The position numbers and the translations under genes were made by a program. Shown one piece after another: positions 50,826 through 64,000 of a stretch of DNA of 64,000 nucleotides. This DNA is from Unio delphinus. Lineage: Eukaryota; Mollusca; Bivalvia; Unionida; Unionidae. Position 1 is the first letter of the stretch. Each line of letters begins with the position of its first letter. The notes beneath the pieces are model-generated. The model saw only the letters and a list, made by a program, of their open reading frames with translations. It ran no database searches and was not told the DNA's origin. The DNA lies in NCBI GenBank assembly GCA_029339505.1, contig JAQISU010000036.1, positions 5,947,501-6,011,500 on the forward strand, given 5' to 3'.

Positions 50826-52126
50826 TTATTTATTGAGGGTGACTCGTTAGTCAATGACTATTCTCCAATGAGGCCCTCTTAATCAGAGTATAACAAATGC
50901 ACATTGTATGAAGATAGCAATAATTAGTGCTTATTTTAGCATGTTTAGTATTAAAATATTAAATTCCATTATCTATTAGAAACACATGCATGCTCATGAT
51001 ATCTCTTCTTAAATACTCTAATATTTTCAGCCGTTTTACATGTAGTGGAAGCTTATACCACAGAACTGTACCAGAGTATTGAAAACTCTTTTTGAATTGC
51101 TCTGCTCATGGTTTTGGTACACGTACTAGAAGGTGTCCATGTGATATTGATCTCAACTGGTATTGTGTTGAAAAAGGCCTGAATAAGTCCTGAAGATACT
51201 CTTGTGCAGTTCCATGAAGACATTTATATAAAAGAACTGCCTTGTGAAAATCTATCCTGTCATATATTGTACACCATTTGAGTTCTGTAAATAATGCTTT
51301 TGAGGGATGGCCAACAGATGTATCTAAAATTACATGTGCTGCTTGTTTCTGGAGTTTATAAATCCTGTCAAGCTCAGATTTAGCAAAGTTTCCCCATACA
51401 TTAGAACAGTAATCCCTTGTTGGAAGAATATATAACTTTTAGTATAGATTGCAACTTTCCATAGGTAAATATTTCTTGATTCTGCTGAGAAGGGCTATTT
51501 TGGATGAGTTTTTTTACAAAGCTTATCAATATGGTAATTCCATAATAAATTATTATTTATGGACACACCAATAAACCTTTCATGACTGACATTTTCTAAC
51601 TGATTTATGTATTGCAAGACATATTTTTGGGTTCCCTGACTTGTATAGCTTTTGTGTCGTCCCCAGAATCATACATTTTGTTTTACCTTCATTAATTAAC
51701 ATCCTATTTTTTGTGCCCAGTTTTGGACTCTAACAAGGTCTGAGTTTAATCTTGTTTGGATAACTTCAGTATAAGAACTAGATGTATACAAGGTTGCATC
51801 ATCTGCAAACAAATCTGTATTTGTGGATTATTATTTAATGGTAGATCACTGATCTAGATAATGAAGAGGAGCTGGCCCAAAACTGAGCCTTGAGGGACTA
51901 CTGAATGAATAGTGCGAGTTTGAGAGCTAATATTACCAATGGTTACTTGTTGAGACCTTTGGTTTCAGTATGATCTAAACCAGTATAAAGAAGGATTATC
52001 AAGCCTGTAACAGTTCAATTTTTGCAGCAGAATGCTTATGATCAACAAGATCAAAAGCTTTTTTGAAGTCAAGGCAAACAATGCCAGTCATATGTCCATT
52101 ATCCATTTTCTTCAGCCAAAGATCAA

Positions 52127-52435
52127 TTAATTTGGTAAGTTATGTTTCGCACGAGTGGTACTTTCTAAATCCTGAATGTGATTTATGAAATAGAGAGCTT
52201 GTTTCAAAAATGTATAGGCCTGAATAGCTACATGCTTTTCAAACAGTTTTGACAATACAGGTAGAATTGATATTGGTCTGTAATTTCCTGGATCCTCCTT
52301 TTCTCCTTTCTTAAAGATAGGTGTAACCTTTTCACATTTCAGTGTTTCTGGAAAAATACCACTCATTATACTTAATTTATGATATTCGTTATTTACTTGG
52401 TGCAGCAATTTCAAGAATTCGTGGACCAATACCAT
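52127..52435 (-). pseudogene. LINE RT N-terminal palm/fingers fragment
   Basis: About 100 codons with 'GIFPETLKCEKVTPIFKKG' and 'NYRPISILPVLSKLFEKH', the standard start of CR1/L2-group reverse transcriptases. It frameshifts before the SGFR-type block. Part of the element above. Confidence 0.88.
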
Positions 52436-52672
52436 CTAATCCAAAGGATTTATTAATATTCAACTTAATTAGTATTTAAAAAACATCAGCTTCACTAACA
52501 TTAGCTATTTAAAAATAATTATCTTCAGGAGTTTTAGCTCTTTTAATGACAGATGAGCACCAAGTTAAATTGGGATGTTAGTCTGGTTCTGAATACTGTT
52601 ACTGGAGATGCTTATGAAGAAATTGTTGAACCTTTCCACAATGTCTTGTACAGATGTGGTTATATCATTATT

Positions 52673-52912
52673 TTACTTAAATCTAGTGGGAACTTGGAAG
52701 ACAACTGCTTTGGGTGGGTTCAGCTCTTTTAGATTCTTCCACAATGTTTTGGTACTCTTACTTTCATTAATAGCCTGTTTATAGTAGTTTTCATTTGCCT
52801 TATCTATCAGGTGCTTAGTTTTATGTCTCCACTTTCTATAGCTTTTCATGTCTTTATTTCTTGTGGAAATTATCTCTTTGGTGCCTATGAAGCAAATCAT
52901 GTTAAACTTCAT
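52673..52912 (-). pseudogene. LINE ORF2 linker upstream of the RT
   Basis: About 80 codons containing 'KTLWKNLKELNPPKA', typical of the region between endonuclease and RT in this LINE group. 5' truncation occurs just upstream. Confidence 0.82.
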
Positions 52913-52925
52913 TCAAAGTTCCTTG

Positions 52926-57399
<4,474 letters not shown>

Positions 57400-57970
57400 A
57401 TGTACACCACTTCCAACTACCTTCTCTACAGTAGACCTTACAGACCTATTGCAAATTTCTTCTGTGAAAAAGGACAAACAATTAGAGACAAGCTTGACAA
57501 CATAATTTCAATTGACTCATCATCACCATAGTTACGATACAGAATTTCAGCAAAATCCATTAGGAGCATTTGAACCTGTCTCTATGGATTTAGCACAGGC
57601 AATCATGGTGAAGAGTGCATCAAAGTCATGTGAACTTGATCCAATTCCAACATCACTACTGCTTGAGTGTGTAGATCCAATATTGCCTTCACCAACTGAT
57701 ATTATTAATACATATACCTCTCTTTTGTTGGGGGGTGGGGTGGAATCCCCATCATTATTTCAAAACTGTCATTGTAAAGTCTCTGCTGAAGAAACCAACA
57801 ATCAACTATAATGATTTAAAGAAGTACCGCACAGTTTCTAGTCTCCTGTTCATATAAAAAATGTTTGAAAAAGTTGTTCTAACCCAACCTGTATCTCATC
57901 TGAATTCAAAGTCTTTTTAGCAATGTACAGTCTGCATATTACCCTTGCCACGTACTGAAACTACCCTTCT
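57400..57970 (+). mobile_element. LINE internal fragment (start of RT)
   Basis: The frame 57,512-57,811 contains 'KSCELDPIPTSLLLECVDPI' followed by 'TDIINTYTSLLL', the hallmark start of the RT in CR1/L2-group LINEs. Weaker homology before it ('FFCEKGQTIRDKL', about 57,450) and after it ('CLKKLF', about 57,860) is in other frames. Homology stops near 57,970 without a 3' UTR. Confidence 0.8.
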
Positions 57971-59479
57971 CAATGTATTTTGGTAATAATAATAATATTT
58001 ATAAAAATCACATAGTCATGAACAAGCAGGTAGAATATTAATATTTTCTGCTAATATGTCATTTTGTGTAAGTTTAAGTGGTAATTAAATTTTCGAACCT
58101 TTATTAATTGTTGAATCTGGAGTTTAAATTTGTGACCACTTTTTTGGTATCATAATAAAAATGTTTTGAAAGCGTAATTTACAAAATATAAGACTAATGT
58201 CTATAATTTTTCCTTTATGTAGGCCACCAGCCACATATAACTGCCTACCTGTAGCCCGGCTTCTTAAAAAAAAAACATGTCCTTGCAAAAGAATACAATG
58301 TACAAGGATAAAAATTTATTTGTCCAATGTCAGATGTCAACTAAAAAATCCAAACAATATAAATAAGTTATCACAAATACAAAAAATGTAACTAAATCAC
58401 CGCTAACATATAACTGTACAAATAATTAGCGACTCTTTCCATAGATGTGGCCTATATGACATAAAATGGCCATAATCATGTACGAACAATGCAATGAAGG
58501 TGATACTGCATTCAAATCTCCAAACTGAAAATAAGTTATAAATGCCAGACATAATTTTCATTTAACAAATGAGAGGAAAATAATCTATTCCATGGGATTT
58601 CACTTGCATATTAATCGGGTGCGATTAAGGTCATGTCAAGCAGTAGTGAGGGAAAATTGCCTTGTATTCCTTAAAGGTGTGATAGTAAGCCAAACTCTGG
58701 ATGCACAACAATGAATGCCTAAGCTAAACAACATTACCAAATTTATTATTCTACATAAAATGTAGCTTGAACTATCAGCGTTTTTTTTATAGTTTGCCAT
58801 ATAAATGAGAAGTATGCTCTTGTATTTATTATATAGTACATGTACGACAGGTAAATTATACGACACATACAGATCCCTGTTATTATGTACTATAAGTAAT
58901 AGTTACACCACACCCAATGACCATAAGTCAATTTTTATTATCAATATCCCTTAAATAAATCAAAGTTTACTAGATTCTGCATGAGGGCAATTTGATAACT
59001 GGACAATAAGCACGTCAATTATTCATGAAGATTAGACACCCCCACCCCACCTACCCCCATACATTGGTTCATGGACGGATACTTCCAATTTTCTTTGCAA
59101 CATGCCCCTGTGATATCCGGTGTGTCCATAATTAATATTATTTGGAACAAAATATTCTTGTGACAAACTGCCTTTTATTCAAATTGCTAGCATTGCGGTA
59201 TTTCATTTTCGCCAATCGGTCGAATTCGGTATGCGTTTTGCGTCAATAATGGTAATGAATAAAAACGTTTGTTCTGACCTTTGGAAATTAACTATTTACA
59301 ACACTGTACCAACGGCACCCATATTAAATGTAGAATAGATAAAACAAATAATCTTTTAATCTATAGTATGCACTCTGGTACTGTGTTGTTGTTTTTTAAT
59401 TTTATACAACAAGACGAACCTGCGACACGATGATATTATTAACCATGATTGGAACAAGACTAAATTAAACAGTCACCCC
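57971..59479. other. AT-rich spacer, nothing supported
   Basis: Short TAA run near 57,985. No RT homology recognised. Possibly sequence intruding between two parts of one LINE. Confidence 0.5.
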
Positions 59480-59670
59480 AACATCCAATGTTTTGTCCCT
59501 TAAACATGTTCAACATGTTTTATGTTTTCCAATTACACGGATTTCGCCTTTTTGTTTTTCTTTAGTCATATCAATGTTTATGTTGTATAGCGCTTAGGGC
59601 TTCTGACAATTATACGTAATTGTAAGTCCTCATTATTATTAGTAGTAGTATTGTTGTTGCTGTTGTTGTT
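59480..59670 (+). mobile_element. LINE 3'-end fragment
   Basis: Matches the 3' UTR of the LINE at 44.1-44.3 kb: shared 'tatgttttccaatt', 'agtcatatcaatg', 'ttgtatagcgcttag' (versus 'ttgtaaagtgcttag') and the terminal 'taagtcctcattatta' (versus 'aaagtcctcattatt'), then a TAG/TTG-rich tail. Confidence 0.82.
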
Positions 59671-60006
59671 AGGATATGAAATAAGAGCACTTTCCCCAGT
59701 ACTTGGAATACCCATTACTGTAGCGCCAGGAGGATCATAATATGCTTCTTCTTTTGTTTTCAGAACACTTTAAATAATCTGGACCTACTAATATATATAC
59801 TAATTACTAATAATAAAATCTACTAATACTACCTTTATCATGAGGACTTCTAAAGATCATCTTCGTTAAGTCCATGATGTTTTTGTAACATATCAGAACA
59901 AAATTGCAAATCATCTACAGTATATTAATCTAATTGATCATCATCAATATCGTTAATTTTTCATCAGTTCCTAGTTCAAATGTATGGATAATTGTTTAAC
60001 AGATGG

Positions 60007-60010
<4 letters not shown>
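59671..60010. other. AT-rich spacer, nothing seen
   Basis: No gene or repeat recognised. Confidence 0.5.

Positions 60011-60051
<41 letters not shown>
60011..60051. repeat. (TC)n microsatellite
   Basis: About 20 TC units. The Ser-Leu frames through it are spurious. Confidence 0.95.
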
Positions 60052-60054
<3 letters not shown>

Positions 60055-62880
60055 CTCTGATGCTTTTATTCATTATTTCGTTCTTTCATTTTTTGCTGTT
60101 TTCGTTTTTGTTATTGTACATGCACTTTGTCTACCGCATTTTATATACGATGCACTTTTTGTGCCAATCGACTTGTATTAGTATTATTTTTATAAAACAC
60201 ATCGGTCCAGTGCTTTAGACTGGACATATTTTATTCCATACGTCGGTCTCAACATTTTATTTTCTATTTTCATAAGTCGTAACAACAAGTACTGGAAACA
60301 CATTTGGATCAATTTTAATAGGTGGTCAATTCTCCGTCTCTGCTGCTCAAACTAAGATATAAGAATTGAAACATTAAACTAGTGTTATGTATACTTAATA
60401 CAATATTTGTTTTTTTATTTAATTACATACTGTTGCAATGTAACATTGACCTTGTCTAAACATTAGCTCATGTCTGCACGAATTGTCTTTTTTTGTTTAT
60501 TCCTTGTAAATAACTAACACGGAGTTAAATTATTATATAGTTGTTCGGTCTTAATATGAGAATCATTATTAATGTAAGAAGTAAATATGTTTATTTGAGT
60601 CAGGGTTCGGACCTTTCTAAGTGAATTTTACAGGTTATGGTTTTGATTTTGTAAACATAGGATCATTCTAGAAGGTTATTTTCCATTTTTTAGAAAATTC
60701 TGTTGTGACCAGTCAAGTTGAGAACCATATAACCTTGCAATTGTGAGGAATTGGTCATTCGTTCTTTAACATATTGCACTTGAATATTGTAATATGTTGA
60801 TCAGTTGGGTTGAAATTAATTTTTTTCAGACTATTGCATTCAAGTTATTTTTTCTCTGCAAATGCAAAAGTACTCTGACAATTTTTTTGTAAAAAGACAT
60901 TCACTCCAATTTATAATAAATTTAAACCTGAAATTATATTTCTGTGATTCTACAACAGACTGTTTACAGATCAACACTTTAGTAGTTACCACAGACACGA
61001 CATTGACTTCCGCTTAAGAACATTTTCTGGAATTTTAGTTAAAAAAATTTGGACGTTAAATTACTAGGAATTAAGTCTATAATTTGTTGATTACTTTAGG
61101 ACTTATTTCGCAATACTTTTACCTCTTTTGCTTCTCATTTTCACACTGCATTCTATAGAAACAATTTTTTCCAAATTATACAAAGTTTGTTGTATTTCAC
61201 TCTTTTCTGTTCCTTTTTTTTTGAAGCATAACCTCGTAAGTATAAAAAAAAATATTTCAAAATAAAGGAATAAAAAAAACATTTATAGAATAAAGCAGAA
61301 TAATCAAATTTATTTTGTATGACAAGATCAAATACAAGATGCCACTGTTACTCAATAAAGTTATAAAATTTTATATTTACGTAATTTTTTCTAACCATCA
61401 ATGTAAAATCGCTTGACAGGTTCCAACAATTGATTTTCCTCCATCTGTAACATTGATGAATATCACATCTTTCCATCTCTAACTCGACATGATTTGCCCT
61501 TTCGTTCCTGTCTAACACTGTAGAACGTAAGGCTGCCAGTGTCACCTTTTCAAAGTAAACTTAAGTGAATTTTTTTAGGCGGATTTTTTATCAGTATATT
61601 CATCTCCTAACGGCCATGACTGTAATCAGTTTTCCTGAAATCACTGAATGACCACCAATATATAAACTTCACATTTGCATTAAACCTTCACAACCGCGTG
61701 GTTTCTCCTTGTTAGATTTCCGTAACGTAGCTCTAGCACATAAATACCATAGAATACAAATCATCACGCAAACAACAAATACATGAACTATGTCCTACCG
61801 TTTCCCGGAGTCCCTCAAATCAAAACCTGCTTTCACCTGCATCACTCCACCATATTTACCATTGTAGTAATAATAAAAGTCGTCTCCATAAAATAGAACA
61901 ATCCATAATACATCATTCCACTGCTTAAACGTATCAGTCTATATCACAAATAGTTTTCGAGGTGCAAATCGCACAATCAGTTAGCACAGTTAGATTTAAT
62001 AGGAACTATATCCCATCCACATCACCGACTTCCAATACGCAGACAACCGATCACTGAATAAAAGCACCGATACTTCTCGCTAGAAAAATACCATTCAATA
62101 CGCAGACAATTGATCACAAAAATCTTATAAATCTATAAAATTATGACGTAAATTCAACTGAAGCATATCCTGGAAATATTACCATATTTTGTTATTGTCA
62201 GATAATTGTAATGTAAGCTGTTAATCATTAGACTCCGTATGAACTTGGGTTGGTGGTACACCTTGAAGACAGTACAATTATTTGATTATGCAAAAAGGAT
62301 CAATGCATGTATATACAATACACTGCTTCTGTCTAAATATCTTCACGAATGGAAAGTCACTTTCATGACTTCTTTGTGTCAAAGATCACTAACGGTATCT
62401 TTCCATTGAAGTTTGTTTAGATGAAACTGTTCCGGACAAATCTGTTATTTGCTTTAACTAGTTTGCATCAGGAAACAAAACACAATGATACATCAATAAA
62501 AGAAGTATTATAATCTCCTTATTTTGCTCCTTCATTCGTCCAAGTTTTCTTAGAATACAGTGAATTAGCTATAAGAACCAATAAACAAAGACCATCTTGC
62601 TAACATTAATAATCTTTAAAATATCAATATTGATGATGTTCTATTTTTCTGGGTATATTCGTATTTCAAGTCATGTCGACTGGAATTTAAGTGCAAATAT
62701 CCTTTCCTAACAGTGTCGCTTTGCTTGGATATACTATTCAAAACCAAATATCGTACATTCTGCTTTGGCCTTAATCCTATGGAAAGCAAACGACATTTCT
62801 CATTTGTAAGCAAAACTCTAGGAATAACAGAGACAAATCTTAAAATTCTTTCGGACCTACAGTTAACTGTCCTAAAGACC
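60052..62880. other. 3' flank of the terminal gene, no second gene supported
   Basis: AT-rich. The part next to 62,880 is presumably 3' UTR of the minus-strand gene. I find no clear AATAAA for that strand within the first few hundred bases. The minus frame 61,545-61,348 (65 codons) has ordinary composition and no known domain. The minus frame 62,894-62,616 overlaps the end of the gene in another phase and is regarded as chance. Confidence 0.5.
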
Positions 62881-64000
62881 TCAATAGTCATCAAGTGAAT
62901 TAGAAATAATTACACACAAGTGGTAACAGGCTGCGTTCCCAACAGTAGGTGTCTTTTCCAGAGAACGAACAAAACATTCAATCGCGTGTCTCAGTCTGCC
63001 CGATTTTGAGTAGCATAATCCTAGTAGATTCAGAGCTGTGTGTTCCCCAACATTTCCTTCCATGTTCTTCACGGCATTACTTAGCTGTGTGAGTGCTTCT
63101 TCAAGCTCTGTACAATTCTTTAAAGCGTGTGCTATTTCAAAATGAAGATACTGAGCGTACACAAATCGATGTATCAGACAAAAGTTCCAGTTCCTATTAA
63201 TGTTCAGCAATGCGCATTCATACTGAAGTCCTGGTGGTACACAAGAAACATCGGTGGACGTGAAGATCATATCACAAGACAAAGTTACTTTGGTAATCTT
63301 AAAATCATTTTCTATCGATTTCATTTCATTCCCTATCACCGTTGAAATACATGATGATTTTCCATTCCTTGTGCCGTAGAATACAACTCTCTTTCTAGAG
63401 AAAGTTTCACCTAAACTAGTTTTGGCTTCTTTTATATTACCGGTAATAAAATGAAATGTGGCTATATACATACGTCCACACAGATCGTCCATGATAACGC
63501 CAAGTTCAAAAAAATCTTTTGCTTTCGAAATCAGTTCTGCTTTCATTGATTTGTTAGTGGAAACGCGACTATCAGCAAGGAGAGCCATTCCTACTCGTAC
63601 TCCCAGAAAGCGTTTCGTGGATTCGATAAGAGGTCTGTCGATATCTGTAGGAAGTTCATGGAGAGCTTTAATCGTGTCCAGTAAGGCTTGGAGCGACGTT
63701 GGTAAATGAACAATTGCCTTTTGGATACCTATCCTGCAAGAGCGCTTTTGAAATTTATCTATTTCAGAGAAGAAAACTGGGTCGTCTGGTATCAGGTTCT
63801 GTTTTGTATCCATAAATGACAGCAGGTCTTTGCCACAACCACGCCATAATCGAAAACATTCCCCAACTGAGCACAGTTCTTCTACATTGCATTCTAAGAT
63901 GAACGGTATCGGATTTTCAATAATCTCAGAAATTTTGCAATATGTGTTTTTCTTCTCCTCCTCATCCTCGAACTTTTCAAAGAGTAAGTTTCTTTCTCTG
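62881..64000 (-). CDS. TPR-ended protein, C-terminal part (possible Mab-21/cGAS-like family tail)
   Basis: The frame is open from the window edge to the TGA at 62,883-62,881: 372 codons without an intron. An ATG at 63,813 would give 310 residues, but 62 further codons upstream are open and protein-like (ending 'LWRGCGKDLLSF'), so the true start lies outside. In numbering from that ATG, residues 258-289 form a textbook TPR: 'LLGLCYSKSGRLRHAIECF' then 'VRSLEKTP', with L, G, Y, G, A, F, P in the consensus places. Residues about 85-145 and 210-250 look helical, with TPR-like spacing. The tail 'GNAACYHL' after the TPR and a 'VPPGLQYECALL' block (about residue 191) resemble C-terminal halves of bivalve Mab-21-domain (cGAS-like receptor) proteins, which end in such helical repeats. 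The nucleotidyltransferase core, if present, would lie beyond the window. Other TPR scaffold proteins are equally possible on this evidence. No signal peptide or membrane segment seen; probably cytosolic. Confidence 0.8.
   Translation of the reverse strand, partial: RERNLLFEKFEDEEEKKNTYCKISEIIENPIPFILECNVEELCSVGECFRLWRGCGKDLLSFMDTKQNLIPDDPVFFSEIDKFQKRSCRIGIQKAIVHLPTSLQALLDTIKALHELPTDIDRPLIESTKRFLGVRVGMALLADSRVSTNKSMKAELISKAKDFFELGVIMDDLCGRMYIATFHFITGNIKEAKTSLGETFSRKRVVFYGTRNGKSSCISTVIGNEMKSIENDFKITKVTLSCDMIFTSTDVSCVPPGLQYECALLNINRNWNFCLIHRFVYAQYLHFEIAHALKNCTELEEALTQLSNAVKNMEGNVGEHTALNLLGLCYSKSGRLRHAIECFVRSLEKTPTVGNAACYHLCVIISNSLDDY

Larger units (their letters stand above)
50826..52925 (-). 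mobile_element. 5'-truncated CR1/L2-like LINE, minus strand
   Basis: Read leftwards: a pre-RT region ('RKWRHKTKHLIDKANENYYK', within 52,912-52,673), the RT start ('VTPIFKKGEKEDPGNYRPIS', within 52,435-52,127), 'VVPQGSVLG' (about 51,906-51,880), catalytic 'FADDATLYTS' (about 51,810-51,781), the C-terminal 'DYCSNVWGNF' and 'YKCLHGTAQEYL' blocks (about 51,430-51,180), then a 3' UTR ending 'caccctcaataaataaa'. Endonuclease absent, many frameshifts and stops. It differs in sequence from the plus-strand LINE at 42.9 kb, so it is a separate family. Confidence 0.9.

Noticed and set aside
62616..62894. 92-codon minus-strand frame overlapping the end of the terminal gene
   Set aside because: Non-ATG start, different phase, overlaps the stop of a better-supported gene and has no domain.

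Overview
This is an AT-rich, repeat-dominated piece of an animal nuclear genome. It is most likely from a mollusc, and probably a bivalve. The basis for that is the set of tRNA-headed SINEs whose tails read like 'ggcgttaaac...acaacaac', the CR1/L2-type LINE relics, abundant simple repeats and minisatellites, and one intronless, TPR-ended protein gene at the right edge of a kind seen in bivalve Mab-21/cGAS-like expansions. No bacterial or phage gene is present. Most short open frames are read through microsatellites, SINEs or AT-rich spacer and are not genes.

Layout. 1-5.5 kb: spacer carrying five unrelated minisatellites (periods about 41, 47, 50, 46 and 23 bp). 5.8-9.5 kb: a tandem triplication of a roughly 1.66-kb unit (third copy truncated). 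Each full unit carries a SINE dimer, and only the first holds an extra inverse SINE. 9.7-11.6 kb: long (TA)n, then a GC-rich island embedded in (CATA)n. 12.07-12.92 kb: a 27-28 bp minisatellite of about 31 units. 12.9-15.5 kb: unclassified spacer with a coding-like stretch, degenerate repeats and (TA)n.

15.5-41.5 kb: the dominant structure, a head-to-tail array of about 4.5 copies of a 5.5-6 kb unit. Copy 0 is old and diverged, split by a 3.3-kb insertion, and lacks three insertions present in the others. Copies 1, 2 and 3 are very similar, with start-to-start spacings of 5,473 and 5,952 bp and a further 5,470 bp to copy 4. Copy 4 is a rearranged remnant. Nested SINE insertions date the copies: SINE-A is in every copy, while SINE-B is in copies 1-4 and its empty site is still readable in copy 0.

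41.5-62.9 kb: mostly unique AT-rich sequence with 5'-truncated LINEs (42.9-44.3 kb plus strand; 50.8-52.9 kb minus strand; fragments at 57.4 and 59.5 kb), a clean SINE with target-site duplication (48.16-48.42 kb) and simple repeats.

62,881-64,000 (minus strand): the only convincing host gene, the C-terminal 372 codons of a protein ending in a TPR; its 5' part lies outside the window.

The most distinctive content is the history recorded in the 26-kb array: SINE-A insertion, split of copy 0, further insertions, amplification, then mosaic exchange between copies. I did not find a clearly new multi-gene system. All boundaries were read by eye and are approximate to about 5-30 bp unless a target-site duplication is given.
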